From contig NC_085891.1 in the NCBI RefSeq assembly GCF_035222375.1, forward strand, positions 3,596,001 through 3,660,000: 64,000 bases of DNA. The letters are read 5' to 3'. Position 1 is the first letter of the stretch. The number at the start of each line of letters is the position of its first letter. The notes under the pieces were generated by a model. That model was not told the DNA's origin. It searched no databases and saw only the letters and a list, made by a program, of their open reading frames with translations. Origin of the DNA: Podospora pseudocomata. Taxonomy: Eukaryota; Ascomycota; Sordariomycetes; Sordariales; Podosporaceae. Positions 13,208 to 26,015 of the stretch are shown one piece after another. Position numbers and translations under genes: made by a program.

Positions 13208-16200
13208 ATGACTGTGTCGAGTGACGCTGGCAGTAAGCTTGAGGGTGTCGCCGCCATGTCCAATTCCGCTGCCTCTGCGTCGACCACTGCCGCTGGCGGC
13301 ACTGCGCCCGTCGGTGATGAAGTTGGTATGTTTTTCCCCAATGATGTCGTTCCGACCATCCGGTCTCGATTGAGTCCTGCAAAACTGACAAGTGCTCCCT
13401 TTGGTGGCGAGAAAAAAGCCTCAACAATCACGGTCAACACCAAGGTTCCCGCAGCCAGTTTCCCGACGCCCAAGACCGACAAGCCGCGCCCTCATGTTTG
13501 CGGCACCTGCCAGCGCTCGTTCGCTCGGCTGGAGCATCTCAAGCGCCACGAGCGCTCGCATACCAAAGAAAAGCCGTTTGAGTGTCCCGAGTGCACGCGT
13601 TGCTTTGCTCGCCGCGATCTGCTGTTGCGACACCAGCAGAAGCTCCATCAGACCACGACTCCTTCCTCCCGTCCACGTAATCGTCGCGAGAGCGCCAGCG
13701 GGGCCGCCCCCGGTGCCAGCCGTGTCCGCAAAAACAGCATCGCAGGTCCGAGTGCTGCTGCCGCCGCCGCCGCTGCCGCCGCCAACAGCAATGCCGCGTC
13801 CATGAGACCGCGCGCCAACACTATCAGTCACATCGACAATGCTGCGATGCAGAACATGCTGGCAACGAACCTGCAGGTCCAAAGGGGAATCCAGCCTACG
13901 CACAGCCGTCACGCTAGCCTCGTTGGTCTGCCCATGAGCAACACCTTTGACACCTATGGCATGGCTGCCGCTCTGGCGCAGCGAGGGGCTCCTCATGGGC
14001 TTCCCAAGCTGGAGACTCACGGCATCAGCATGGACTTCACCGGTGGTCTGCGGACAGCGCCTCCTCTCCCATTCAATCCCGAATTCGAGTATGACAACCT
14101 GTTCTTCGGCCCTGCCACAAGCTCGACCATCAATCCAAATGCTCTGCACTACAGCGACTCGCCGCCGCCAATGTCCATGGACCCGTTATCCCCCTTCGCA
14201 CACGGGCTTCCCGACATGACGGGTACCCAGCAGCTGGATGATGGATTCGAGTGGTTGAACGGCTTTGAAAACCAAATGTCATTCAACAGCGGCCCCAATG
14301 AGAATGCTGTGGACGGCTCATCACCCTCAGCCATTAGCACCACCAGCCAGAGCGGCATTAGCGATGTCATGGTGGACGGTTCCAACCACCAGTCCGTTTC
14401 GACTGTGGTTTGGCAGCCCTCTATCATGGGCCCACCGCAGATGGGCAACCCCTTCTCTCTCGACATGGGCGGCTCGGTGTTCCCAGACCTTTTGAGTGGC
14501 GCCCCCCTCTCGCCGCAACCGCCACCAGCTGGTAAGGCCATCGGCGATGGCTACTTTTCGACACCTCCTCCCTCTCTCAGCTCGCTGAGTCCATCGATTC
14601 TCTCAGGCTTGAATGGTCCAAACCTGAGTCAAACTCTTAATATGGGTGCCGGTCCGGAGACGCCGTCCTCGATGAATGGTAGTAATCATGGCACCTTACC
14701 CGTCTCGACAATCACTGATTCAACAAGAAATGCCATCCTAGGTGCCCTCTCGGCCTCCCAGGCGTCCGCCTTCGGCACGCGAAGATACTCCTTTGCGGCG
14801 TCGAACTCGCCATTGACCGCGCAACCGCCGACGAACACCAGCAGCTCCGATCAGAACAGCAGCAGTAACCTCCCGAGCACGCGAGACCTTCAGCGATATG
14901 TCGGGGCCTATTTGCGCTACTTTCACCCCCACCTGCCGTTTGTCCACGTTCCGACGCTTTCGTTCGAGACCTTGCCGCAATCAGCTAACGGTCGAAACAG
15001 CGGCATTGGCGGGAGTGGGTGCTTGCTTCTTTCCATGGCGGCAATTGGTGCCTTGTTTGAGTTGGAGCATCAGGCGTCGATGGAGTTGTTTGGGTTGGCC
15101 AAGAAAATGATCCAGTTGTACCTCGACGAGCGGAGGAAAGCGAACGTAAGAAAGGCAGAGTCTATCCGACGAACTCCCCTGTCGGACCAGAATTCACATC
15201 AGCAGGACCCTTCCGTCGAGACTCCCGTGTGGTTGGTACAGGCAATGCTTCTGAATGTCGTGTATGGTCATAATTGCGGAGACAAGCGGTCCGGAGAGAT
15301 AGCGACCACCCATGCCGCTGCGTTAGTAAGTCTTGCGCAAGGAGCCGAGCTCTTGCGGGCACCGCGACCCGAGCCTGCCAAAGATGTTGACATGATGGAT
15401 GTGGATGCCGCTTGGAACGGAACTGCGAGGAAGGAAGCTGACGAACAGGTCGAGTGGCTGCGCTGGAAGGCGGCCGAGGAAAGAAAACGTACTCTCTATG
15501 CTGTCTTTATCCTTTCTAGTCTTCTGGTGTCGGCATACAATCACACTCCGGCTCTGACCAATTCCGAGATCTACCTCGACCTGCCCTGCGACGAGGAGTT
15601 CTTTGCTGCTGAGTCTGCCAGTGTCTTCCAGTCAAAAGGCGGCGCCCCCGCGGCAAACCGTAATCGCATGACGTTTCATGAGGCACTGGGTGAGCTGCTC
15701 CGCACAAACGAGAAGGAGCAGAAGAATCTGGCTCTCAAGAACGTTCACCAGCCGTTTGGCACAGCGGTTAATATCAACGACCTGCCCAAGAGCAACCTGA
15801 AACCTAGCAGCTTTGGCTGTCTGATCCTGATCAATGCGTTGCACAATTACATTTGGGAGACGCGCCAGCGACACCACAACAAGGTGTGGACCAACGAGGA
15901 GACGGAAAAAATGCATCGGCACATCGAGCCAGCCCTCCGGGCCTGGCACGCGGCCTGGGCAAGTAACCCTCACCACAGCCCAGAGCGTCCCAACCCTTTT
16001 GGCCTGGGCCCTCTCTCCGCCGACGCCATCACCATGCTTGACCTAGCCTATGTGCGCCTCTTTGTAAACCTGTCACGGTCCAAAGAGAAGTTCTGGCAGC
16101 GGGACTGGGACGGCATGGCCGAGGAGCTGGCAAGAGGGTCGGAAATCATACAGCATGCTGAGCATTCTCCGGCGTCCAACACCGATTCGGCCGCCACGGA

Positions 16201-16978
16201 GCAGTCAGATGCATCTGGAGTAAGCCCACACTTTGTCGACTCCCCACTAACGCAAACCTCATCTCCTGACTTTGCCGCGTCCAAGTTCTCGCAGTCTGGG
16301 ACAATCAACCCAGCTGCCGTGACACAATCCCAGCAGCAGCAGCAGCAGCAGCCTTCGGGCACTCGATCCACAACGCGCAGGGAAAAGCATCTGCGGAAAG
16401 CAGCCTTCTTCGCCGCCGAGTCCCTCTCGGTTTCGGACAAGCTCGGCGTGACTTTTGCCAATCTGACCAGTCGCGAATTGCCGCTGCAATCGACTCTCTG
16501 TGTGTTTGACTGCGCCCAGGTCTTGGCAGAATGGGTGGCGACGTTGCAGGACCGGGTTGGGCGTTATCTTGGGATTCTGGGCCGAGACAGTGTTGATCTC
16601 ACACAGGTACCTGCCATCATGCTTCTTGAAGAGGAGGACCTGAAACTGCTGGGCAAAATCGACAGCATCATTCGTGGCGCCGAGACGAAGATGAATCAGG
16701 ACATGGCTGGTGGCGATGCTGCGGTGACGGGCATGGATGGCAAGCCTCATCTCGGCGACAGTCCCGGCTACGCCGCGAATCTGCTCAGAGTCACTGCCTA
16801 CATGTTCGACAAAGCCGCTGTATGGCCAGGTGTGTACAGAACCGTTCCTTTCGTTGCCAACCGTGAACCTCTGCTAACTAAACGGCCTGTAGTAACTCGC
16901 CTGATCACCGCCTGCCTGGAAACTCATGCTGGTCATATGCGAGTGCGCGCAGAGAAATCGGTCATGGTCCACGAATGA
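13208..16978 (+). CDS. C2H2 zinc-finger transcription factor with fungal MHR domain (ADR1/RSF2/AmdX-like)
   Basis: Two exons, 13208-16829 and 16893-16978, give 1,235 aa. The 63-nt intron starts GTGTGT and ends with a CTAACT branch site before TAG. It is a multiple of three, so it can be read through without a frame change. Two tandem C2H2 fingers lie at about residues 98-149: [21 protein letters not shown], then [18 protein letters not shown] with final His. RLEHLKRH and RRDLLLRH are typical of the Adr1/Rsf2/AmdX finger pair. Ala, Ser and Asn-rich linkers follow. From about residue 560 ([19 protein letters not shown]) begins a fungal-specific transcription-factor middle homology region, and a short poly-Gln run sits near residue 1,041. 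The frame stays open about 190 codons upstream, but MTVSSDAG is the first start with a plausible N terminus. It likely regulates carbon or nitrogen metabolism or development in the nucleus; the target genes cannot be told from sequence. Confidence 0.85.
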   Translation: MTVSSDAGSKLEGVAAMSNSAASASTTAAGGTAPVGDEVGMFFPNDVVPTIRSRLSPAKLTSAPFGGEKKASTITVNTKVPAASFPTPKTDKPRPHVCGTCQRSFARLEHLKRHERSHTKEKPFECPECTRCFARRDLLLRHQQKLHQTTTPSSRPRNRRESASGAAPGASRVRKNSIAGPSAAAAAAAAAANSNAASMRPRANTISHIDNAAMQNMLATNLQVQRGIQPTHSRHASLVGLPMSNTFDTYGMAAALAQRGAPHGLPKLETHGISMDFTGGLRTAPPLPFNPEFEYDNLFFGPATSSTINPNALHYSDSPPPMSMDPLSPFAHGLPDMTGTQQLDDGFEWLNGFENQMSFNSGPNENAVDGSSPSAISTTSQSGISDVMVDGSNHQSVSTVVWQPSIMGPPQMGNPFSLDMGGSVFPDLLSGAPLSPQPPPAGKAIGDGYFSTPPPSLSSLSPSILSGLNGPNLSQTLNMGAGPETPSSMNGSNHGTLPVSTITDSTRNAILGALSASQASAFGTRRYSFAASNSPLTAQPPTNTSSSDQNSSSNLPSTRDLQRYVGAYLRYFHPHLPFVHVPTLSFETLPQSANGRNSGIGGSGCLLLSMAAIGALFELEHQASMELFGLAKKMIQLYLDERRKANVRKAESIRRTPLSDQNSHQQDPSVETPVWLVQAMLLNVVYGHNCGDKRSGEIATTHAAALVSLAQGAELLRAPRPEPAKDVDMMDVDAAWNGTARKEADEQVEWLRWKAAEERKRTLYAVFILSSLLVSAYNHTPALTNSEIYLDLPCDEEFFAAESASVFQSKGGAPAANRNRMTFHEALGELLRTNEKEQKNLALKNVHQPFGTAVNINDLPKSNLKPSSFGCLILINALHNYIWETRQRHHNKVWTNEETEKMHRHIEPALRAWHAAWASNPHHSPERPNPFGLGPLSADAITMLDLAYVRLFVNLSRSKEKFWQRDWDGMAEELARGSEIIQHAEHSPASNTDSAATEQSDASGVSPHFVDSPLTQTSSPDFAASKFSQSGTINPAAVTQSQQQQQQQPSGTRSTTRREKHLRKAAFFAAESLSVSDKLGVTFANLTSRELPLQSTLCVFDCAQVLAEWVATLQDRVGRYLGILGRDSVDLTQVPAIMLLEEEDLKLLGKIDSIIRGAETKMNQDMAGGDAAVTGMDGKPHLGDSPGYAANLLRVTAYMFDKAAVWPGVYRTVPFVANREPLLTKRPVVTRLITACLETHAGHMRVRAEKSVMVHE

Positions 16979-19059
16979 ACTTTTGGTTGCAGCCTTGCCG
17001 ACTGGCATGAGATTGACTGCAGGGCTCGGGTGCTGTAGCCCCACGTTTGCGTTATGTTACGACCACCATTTCTGTACGACATTGATACCCTTTTATGTTC
17101 TGTCGGCTTTCATATCTTCATTCATGTTGTCTGTACACTTACACTTTGCCGCTCCATCATGGCATCCTCGACTTCAACAGTCTTACTAGGCGGATGGATC
17201 CAGAAGGGAGATGAGGGGGATGGCATGATCTTTTGCGGTATACGGTGCCTGATGGCCGAGGTGTGCTGGTTGGCAGGCTTCACTTTTGCGGAACTAGCTC
17301 TCTCCTAACACTCCCACACGAGCACAGTCCCAAAAGCCATGCGCGGCTCGGCCTTTTTGCTAGGACAACGCGGGTTTTCTTTCTTTCAAGGCATGGTATG
17401 GGGAGGAAAGGGGGGCGGGGGCGGGGCGTATCTCGTTTACTTTATTTCCCCCAACACATATGATGCTGTATGGAGATCCAAGGGGCAAAGATTCACAATC
17501 ATATTGTCTGGACACGACGACGCGCTATGAAGATGAAACAACATTACTTACGAATTTGACGGGATGGGGGCGCTTGGGAAAAGGTTTAGGGAAAGGTTTT
17601 GGAGGGGGAAATCGGTTCAACTCTGGGAGCTTGTATCATTTAAACAAGGACACTCGCTGGTTTGGCTGTGGCTGGCCAAGAAGGAAGCCGAGCAGGCCCA
17701 GGAAGAAATGGTCCTAGTGGTTTTCCCTCGAAATAAGGGATTTGTGTCGGGTACAGTAAAATAGTAAAAGTAGAGAGGGGAGAGACAAAATCAGAGAGCA
17801 ATAAATGTGTGCCTGAATACTATCTTGGCGAATCTGAGACCCTTCTTGCATAACGGAAAACGGCTGGTAGGGGTTCACTTTTAGTGTGAACAGTTCAGAC
17901 GGTTAGTACCCATCACTCGCAGACAGGTGAAGCCGATTGGTGGTCGGTTGGAGAAGAGACTCGAGTCGGGAGAAGGGATGATGTGTACAGCAACGGTCTT
18001 GCTGTACCGTTGTAGACAAGTTCTCAAAAAGCGTGGCTCCTTGTTGGCGTTGGGTTTGCCGTCTGCTGGGATTCCGCCTCGGCGCCCCCCTTTCTTAATT
18101 TTTTTTGTTGGCAAGTGTGGGGTGGACATGTGAGCTGGTGTTGGGGAAATCGGGAAACCCCTCTTCGTCGAGCCAGTCGGAGTGAAGCGATTGCAGCAGC
18201 CCAACCTGGTTGAAACTGCCAATTGGGATTTCGATGTTCATGGTGCAGATCCACATGGAGGCCAGATGGTTTGAAGATCCAGGGTCTCCGGGGGAAGTTG
18301 GATCTGGCATTCTGGGTGCCAGAGAACATGGCATTTTGCTTTGTCTCCAAAAGGGACTGTCTGCTGTGAAACACCAACGTCTGCCACCCGCGTTCTTTTG
18401 TGTTGCATGTTGCATGTGTGCCGCTGGGGTGCCTCGTCACTTGCCAGCAACCCGCGTGTCAGTCAGTCAATGCCCAGTGACCGCCTTTTTGCTCTTGAAC
18501 TCTATTTTTTTATACTGGGGCCCTTATCGAGATGGGTCCAATCAGCGGCGTCAATTCCAACGGCAAAATGGGTTTGGTTTGCAATCTTAATCGCGTCCTG
18601 GCACCGTAGCACACGCATATCGCCCGCACCAGCTCCAGCCAAGGGGACCCGTTCTTTTGAGGCTAGATTCGTTTTCTGTTGGCCTGGGCCTGAGCTGGGG
18701 ACCAGACAAAAGAGGACACACGTGGGGCTCGCCGGCCAGAGGGGCAGGGAAGACATGGATGGCACTCGTTGACAGACACGCAGCCAGATGCAGGGTCCCT
18801 GTCAGTTTCGAACGAGAGTAAAAAAAAAAAAAATGGGAGAAAAACGGACAGTTGCTGGCTGGTGGTCCCCTGGTGGTCCCCTGTTGCAGGTTTCGCTCGA
18901 GCGGGCGGTGGAAGAAGTTTAATTCCTCCTCCTCTCCCTCTTTTTCTCGCCCGCTTTCCCCCCTTCCCTCCCCTTCTCTTTCCTTTCTCATCTCCCCCAT
19001 CGCCTCTCCGTCTTCGTGGATTTGGCTCTCTCCCCCCAGATCCATACAATCAGCCCAAG
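16979..19059. other. 3' region of the C2H2 gene and promoter of the desaturase
   Basis: No convincing coding region. Open frames of 60-150 codons occur on both strands but carry no motif and overlap each other. The distal part is the desaturase promoter, ending in a pyrimidine-rich leader. Confidence 0.5.
18924..18990 (+). promoter_or_regulatory. CT-rich tract in front of the desaturase
   Basis: About 65 bases are almost wholly C and T, ending some 70 nt before the ATG at 19,060. Such tracts are common around transcription starts of strongly expressed filamentous-fungal genes. Its exact role is inferred. Confidence 0.5.
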
Positions 19060-20325
19060 ATGGCGACCGCTATCACCACCACCGAGACCAGGAGTCGCAA
19101 GGCCAACGGCGGTGCCAATGGCGTGCTCAAGACCAAGGTGGTCGAGTATCCCGACATTCAGACCATCCGCGATGCCATCCCCGCCCACTGCTTCGAGCCA
19201 ACCATCCTCCACTCGATGGCTTATGTCTTCCGCGACCTCATCATGGCCGGCGCCCTTGGCTGGGCTGCCTTCACCTACATCCCCCAGATCAACGACAGCA
19301 TCGTCCGCGGTCTTGCCTGGGCCCTCTATGGCTACCTCCAGGGCCTCGTGCTGACGGGCGTCTGGATCTTGGCTCACGAGGCCGGCCACGGCGCCTTCTC
19401 CAAGCACCAAAACTTCAACGACGTCGTTGGCTGGGTCCTCCACTCAGCTCTCATGGTGCCCTACTTCTCCTGGAAGTTCTCTCACCACCGCCATCACCGT
19501 TTCACCGGCCACATGGAGAAGGACATGGCCTTCGTCCCCGCTACCAAGGAGGACCGCCAGAAGCGCCGCCTTGCCGACCTCTACCTCGACCGCGAGCTCT
19601 TCGAGGACGTCCCCCTTGTCCAGCTCGTCAAGCTCATTTTCCACCAGCTCGCCGGCTGGCAGATGTACCTCTTGTTCAACGCCACCGCCGGTCCCGCCAG
19701 CAAGCAGCGCGAGGGCGGCTGGCTCCGCGTCAGCCACTTTGAGCCCACCAGCGCCGTCTTCCGCCCCAGCGAGGCCGTCTACATCTTCATCACCGACGTC
19801 GGTCTCGCCATTGTCGGCTACTGCCTCTACCTCGCCTCGACCATGGTCGGCTGGAAGATGGTGTTCCTGATGTACGGCCAGGCCTACTTCTGGGTCCACC
19901 ACTGGTTGGTCGCCATCACCTACCTCCACCACACCCACCCCGACGTTCCCCACTTCGACGCCGAAAACTGGACCTTCGTCAAGGGCGCCCTCGCCACCGT
20001 CGACCGCGACTTTGGCTTCGTCGGCCGTCACCTCTTCCACGGCATCATCGACACCCACGTCGTTCACCATCTATTCCCGTAAGTTTGCTCCTTTGTCAAC
20101 CCTGCTGTCTCTTCGGCACTCCTGGCTAACAATCTCTTGTCCAGCCGCATCCCCTTCTACAAGGCCGAGGAGGCCACCGAGGCCATCAAGCCCGTGGTCG
20201 GCGACCTTTACCACCAGGAGAAGGGCTCGTTCCTCGGCTCGCTCTGGAAGACCTTCACCACCTGCAAGTACGTCGAGGCCGACCCCACCGTGCCGGGCAC
20301 TCTCAAGTGGGCCGAGAGCAAGTAA
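19060..20325 (+). CDS. membrane fatty-acid desaturase, Delta12/omega-3 (Fm1-like) type
   Basis: Two exons, 19060-20078 and 20145-20325, give 399 aa; the 66-nt intron starts GTAAGT and ends GTCCAG. Three histidine boxes of the Delta12/omega-3 desaturase family are present: HEAGH at residues 106-110, HHRHH at 142-146 and HVVHH at 333-337. Flanking motifs PYFSWKFSHHRHHRFTGH and GRHLFHGIIDTHVVHHLFP match fungal enzymes that insert double bonds into oleate and linoleate in ER lipids. The short N terminus and the start PDIQTIRDAIPAHCF resemble the roughly 400-residue Fusarium Fm1 class (reported bifunctional Delta12/omega-3) rather than the roughly 480-residue Delta12-only class. The first box carries Ala where Cys is usual (HECGH). 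Final specificity cannot be fixed from sequence. Confidence 0.9.
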
Positions 20326-20801
20326 AGAGCATCTCTTTTCGCTCTTGATATCATTATTTCTGCTCTTCCTTGGAAAGGGGCCAAGTCCCCAGGGAATGAG
20401 AATGATTAGGGATTCATGATGGGAGGCTGGTTTGTATATACCCCAACGGCAACACAGCGACGGAAGGAGTTCATCCCATTGACGACGACGAAGACGAGAA
20501 ATATACAAAACAAACAAAATTAGAGCGGGTAGAGAAATAGACGATAGAGACTCGAAAAAAAAAACAGCTACAAGAAGGGGCTAGAAGCAGTTAGACAGTC
20601 GAGCGAGCATTGCATGCTGAGCGAGCGGGATAATATAATTGTTATTGGAACCACAACACTCATTTGTCAGGGTAAGCTGACTTGTCCATGTTGAGAAATT
20701 ACCCCGCAGATAAGCATGTTACACAGCCAGCATTGATCGGACTTTGGTATAATTAAGGGAATATATACAAATTCATTCTCACAATACATCTAAACCTCCT
20801 T
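20326..20801. other. convergent intergenic region
   Basis: Lies between the ends of two convergent genes. AT-rich with a short A run near 20,560. Probably the two 3' UTRs; no gene seen. Confidence 0.6.
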
Positions 20802-23800
20802 CTATCCTTTTCTTCGTCTCAACCCTTCACTTGCAGTCTCATTCCCCGAGTTGGCACCCAAGGTTGACTCGCTCCCCTCGTACCGAAAACTGAAGTCGAC
20901 CACACCAACCAACCCACTCACCGCCTTGACCAGCCCCTCCAGGTCGTCACATACCAGTGTGGTGCATACCTGCAGCACGGCAAACTCTGCGTATCCCGGC
21001 TGTTCCATATTTCTCGGATCCAGTAGATTCACCTCAACCGGCCTTCTCTTCCTTGGACGGCCGCCATCGTGGTGCTCAGGGATGTGATCAAGTTTGTGGC
21101 TCGAACGAGTGGTGCGCTTCCGCAGCAACCTGTCCTCGTCGCGGTCATCTCTTCCTGTTCGGGAGTCGACTAGTCTGACGGGGGCGCCGTCCGACTCATT
21201 GTCTTCATCATCTTCTTCGCCCGGTCCTTCCTCGGAGCCATTGTCCTCGTCGTCGTTGGCATGTTTGGGGTAAGACTTGGATGACGACAGCGTCATCAGC
21301 CGTCTCGTCATCTCGTACGGCCTTGGCAAGGGCAAGAAAGGGGGTAGCCTCTGGCCTGACAATAGAGAGTTCGACAGTAGCGTCAATGTGGACAGAATTG
21401 AGTGATGTGTTGGTCTCAGAGTGCGCAGAACCTTGGCGAGAGCGTTGAGCCATTCGCGGCTGCGGATATGGGTTTCATCGCCATCCTCCCCGTTGTGTTC
21501 TTTCGATGTGGCGTGATAAACACGCGTAGGGTGCATGAGCGTGTAGCTTATAAGGGTGAGGTAAGCCATAATTCTTGTGCTTCCCGCAATGATGTCGTCG
21601 TAGGCTTCGCGGGGAAACTTCCCCCCTATCGTAGGCTCCCATCGCTGCCACTCGGAATGCTGCATCATGGAGGGGACCAGCATCATGACCTTGCCAAAGA
21701 TTTTACGGCTAATCTTGTGAAGCTGATGTGCTGGCGTCCCGGGAATATCAACATCTCCAGCCGTGTCGTCCAGATTGGACCGAAGCGTGCTGCTGATAAC
21801 ACCGAAGTAGTTGGCTACCAGGTAGAGAGTTGCTGACAGATCTCTTCGGAGCCAGGTGCGATCTGTCAATGGGGATGGAAATATCGTCCAGAAAAAGGCA
21901 ACGAGACTGCCACCTGCCACGCAAGCTAGACGATACGGAGCGAGCAAGTATGTTGGATACCAGGGCTGCCCTGTTCGTTCGGCAATCTCCTTTCCAAGTC
22001 GGATAGTCTGAAGCTCATACCCGATAATGAGTACTTGGGTGACGATGGTGATCATAATGGCCGGAATGAAACGAGGGTATTTGAGGAAGAAGTAGTAGCT
22101 GATGAAGACGAAGAACCACATGATCACAATGGCGCCGGCGGGCCGTTCATCGACGATATACCATATGATCAGGGACAACACCATAGCTATGACTGTGCCT
22201 CCAACTCGGCAAAGGAAGCCAAAAAAGGACTGGCCCGATGCTGTTGATGTTAGTCAGTTCAAACTCGACATGGCTGGCCGAAGGGATAGCTTACTCATTG
22301 TCATGCCAAGGGCGATTATGATCATGGCCCAAACCAGTCTTTGTTCCATAAAAAAGCGCTGGGTTTCTTCGAGAAAAGCCACAATCCCAACCGTCATGGT
22401 AGCACAAGCTACTCGAAACCCAAACATGGACTCTTCGGATCCCAAAAAAGCAGAAATCTTGCGTAGCCCATTGCCAAAGTGCTGCCAAGCTGTTTCTGGT
22501 GGCAGGTGCTCCGGATCCTTCTTTCGGTTGTAGCCATCTCCAAAGTATACGATGGTGTTTCTGGTCTCTGTGAGATCTGGCGACTCTTCCCCTGACGAGT
22601 CTTCGTTGTTGAATACCGAGAGGAATAATTTCTTTAGCCGTTTATTCGAGGGTATGATGACCCTATTTCTAGACATAGTCCCATCGGCCACCTTCTTGTC
22701 AGCAAACGCGACAAGTGCTTGAACGGCCTCGCCTGAAGCGTGCATCAAATTCTCCATATAAAGAACAATGTAGAGCTGGGACTGATCTCGCTCTCGCTGC
22801 TCCGTCAAGTGTTCTTCTCCATACCCGTCTTCATTGTCCTCGAGGCGAAAGCCGCGTTCTCTGACCCAAGTTCTTAGCAGTTCTCCTTTTTTGGAGTAGA
22901 AAGCGGCAACCTTTTCATCCATGACTTTGGCAAGTCTGGGATCGCCGGGTCGAACCTGTTCGCCTTGGGCCTCAACATCTCGTGTCCGTTTTGGCCGTGG
23001 TAACAATCCTAAGCAGAGCCCAGCATGTTCCAGACCTTGATCGATAGCTCCAGACAAAATCTCGAACGGCTCATGCATTTGTTTCATGACCTCGTTCCAA
23101 ACCCTCTTTTCTTTTTCTTTGGCAGCAATCTCGTCTTCAGACAGCTCGTCTTCATTGCGAAGACGGTTCCACCCACGGTGTTCCGACACTCTCTTAAAGA
23201 TGTCGATGATGGTCATCATCCCAAGCCTGTCCGTTCCGGTCAGCTTCCGAGAGGCGTGAGAGAAATTAAAGCGTAGAGGTACTTACACCGGAATGTACAC
23301 ATTCCGAAACAACGAAAACAACTGCCCAATATCATCCCCGTTCAGTTTTCCCCAGGCAAAATCTCTCTTGGCAAACGGTATATCAGCATGCAGCTTCCCC
23401 GCCAGCTGCCTCATCTTATCACCAGTCTCTTTCAGCTGTTTTGCAGCCCTCTCTTCCTTGGTCAATCTCCTCCCATTCTCTTCTCTTGAACCCGTTGCAT
23501 GGCTTGCGACAGCAAACATGTCCTCTTTCTCCAGTGACACCAGATACTCCCTCTGTAATTTTACTGTCCTCCTCAACAACCCAATCGCGCCCTCAAACTC
23601 TTTGAACACCACCAACCGACTACTCATGGGAAAAACAAAGAGATTGACGGCAAAAGCCAATGCTAGTGCCACGAGCATGGCCGTCAACAACTCCCTGACA
23701 AACTTCTGTGCCCCGGTAGTTGTTGTCATGAAAGGTCCGTAGGTGGCCGCGACATTGACAAAGATGCTGAAGATGATGACGGGCAAGTTGAAGGCCGGCA

Positions 23801-24497
23801 GCTTGGCCCTTACTACATTCCCCAGCCAAATGCCAAAGAACAGCCAGACGGCGCAGACAGCCGACTGGCTAGAGTTATATGGTACCATGGTCAAAGCCTG
23901 CCCACCCCCTGTTCCTGACGCTGGACGCGGAGCAGAAGACCTGGTGTTTTCTCGGGCCTTGACGGCCGACCAGAGTGCCAGCATGGAGATGGCGGCCCCG
24001 AGGCAGACGGAAAAGAGGTTCAGGATCATGTTCATGAGAAACTTTCCCCTCGGGAGAATGGCCAGGGCGAGAACGCTGACGATGGGGACGAGGTAGCCGA
24101 GAGTGGTGAAATAGGCGGTTATGGGGGCGGCTTGGTACATGGCAATGGCGATTGTTGGAGGTAGTGACCCCTTGAACATGATGATCAAGGTACCGGCATC
24201 GAGTCCTAACCTGTTCGCCAGCCTGCCCACCAAGCTTGGCTTTTTGTCTCGTGGCCCATGGTCGTCTGGCACAGCAGCAGTGTTGTGGTCGACATTGGCA
24301 CCGGGTGCATTTTCGTTTCTCGATTTCGGTACCGGTGGTGTATATGAAGTCGCTTTTGGATATGTGTGTGTTGGACCGTCGAAAGGGCTTTCTGCGTCGA
24401 TTATCTTCCCCCCCTCCTCCTCGCAGGTTTGTCGTTGTGCTTCATTACTGTCCATGCCAGCTTCGTCTCGGGCGGTCAATCGGGGATGTCGTCCCAA
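20802..24497 (-). CDS. aromatic-acid-exporter-like membrane protein (FUSC/ArAE, BRE4-type)
   Basis: Three exons, 24497-23287, 23226-22295 and 22240-20802, give 1,193 aa. Introns of 60 and 54 nt have GTAAGT and GTAAGC donors and ACAG acceptors. The first membrane block (about residues 105-290) includes PTIAIAMYQAAPITAYFTTL and a series of hydrophobic helices. A long cytosolic middle with acidic and basic helices follows. The second membrane block begins near VACATMTVGIVAFLEE and runs through GFLCRVGGTVIAMVLSLIIW and FLKYPRFIPAIMITIVTQVL. This two-block layout, with an ArAE_2_N-like start and a C-terminal ArAE_2-like region, matches fungal DUF2422/DUF2421 proteins related to yeast Bre4 and bacterial fusaric-acid/aromatic-acid exporters. 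Likely role is export or membrane handling of organic acids; the substrate is unknown. The C terminus holds a low-complexity acidic stretch. Confidence 0.8.
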
Positions 24498-26015
24498 GTT
24501 ATCGGACGGAGAAAAGAGAAAGGCGCCATTGTTTTTTTGGGCGATTATTCAGGGACAAGGACAGAGGTGTGGTGTAACTGCGTCATGGATGCCGCTTTCC
24601 CGGAATTCCATGTTACTGGCCGGTGGAGCCATGTGGAGACGGAGGTTTTACAGCGGATTCCAACCAAGCCCCAGCCGGGTTTGAGGCGGGACACTCCGCT
24701 GTCACGAAGTTGCTCCAGGTGGTATGTTCGAGAGGATGCGATTTTGCAGGCGAGCACAGACCAGACACACCAGCTATATATTGTCGGCCATCCTTTGCAT
24801 TTTACTTGATTTCCTCTTTTCTTCTTCAGCTCTCTCTGCCTTCTGGCTTAGATCAAGTGTAGTATCTGTTATTTTCAGTTTAATATCTGAAACTGCTCCA
24901 ACGGAGCAGACCCTTGATTATCATAATATTTTTTTTTTTATCTCGGCTAACTGTCCTCTGGGCATGCCCATGACGGTTGGTCACAGTGTCCCTGGTCTTA
25001 CACTGCCTCCAGGTGATGCGAACCCTTTTTCATTGCACTCTCGGGTCCTGCTCGAGCTGCGAGGAAGAGAGTACCTACACCTACCTACCAGCAGTGCTTC
25101 TGGATGGCCACCACCAGGCCGACAGTGCCCCGGCCTGAACACACGCCTGGCCAAGACCCGTGGAACAAGAAAAAGAACAAATCGAAGAAGGGCGATCCAA
25201 AACACGTTTCATGTTGCACTTGTGCTCTCTTGGCTCGGGTTACACCTGCAGCACATTCATCGTCACTAACTAGCCAGTTGTTCTATTCAGAAAGCTTGTC
25301 TGGTCTTGTCATCGCTAAAACCCCACTAAACAAGCCATGATCGGCAAAGCACCTCTCGTGGTGGTGGTCTCGGTGCCGGGCACGCCCGGATCAACACGAT
25401 GCCGTGTGAGCGTCGCCCGAGATGCCTTCTTGCAAGCCTGCGTGCATTACGTCTTGGCTCTTGCTCGATAGAGAGAGGTCTCATCCGGCCATCCGTTGTG
25501 TGACGGGAGCCTCACAACAGTGTCGTATAAGTGTTCGCTCAAGCCCACTCCCGAGAAACGATAGAATATCGCCACAAAATTCTTCGTTGGGCAGCCTGGC
25601 CGGTTCTATTTGGAGCAGTTGCCCATTTGTCCGACCATCCTCCAGCACTGAGTTTCATGTCGGTGTAGAAGGCGAGCGGCGCGGAGGGCCATCCAACACC
25701 TCTCACCCTGCTACACCTCAGCTCTCAGCAACACTCAAGCCTCATTCACCGCAGCCTGGTTTGACCTGCTCTGCTCGCCCGCCAAACCGGGCGGCCTTGG
25801 TTGGAAGGGTGCAGACAGACAAACCTAAACCTCTGCTCCTGCTGTTTTCTCTTTTTTTCTTTCGTCTTTTAGATTTTGTTCTTTCTCGTCTTTGTCTTCT
25901 CTTTGGCTATGTGCATCGGTTCTTTACCGACATCAATCACCACGCCGACACACCCTCCGACACGCCCTCCGACGACTCCCCGAGTCTCGCCCCTTGATAA
26001 CTCGCAAGGTTAACG
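24498..26015. other. divergent intergenic region
   Basis: Separates a minus-strand from a plus-strand gene and so should hold two promoters. CT-rich blocks occur at about 25,830-25,900. Open frames of up to 190 codons on the plus strand lack motifs and run into low-complexity leader sequence. Confidence 0.5.

Noticed and set aside
19444-20070. 208-codon minus-strand frame inside the desaturase
   Set aside because: Antisense shadow; the plus strand carries all histidine boxes.
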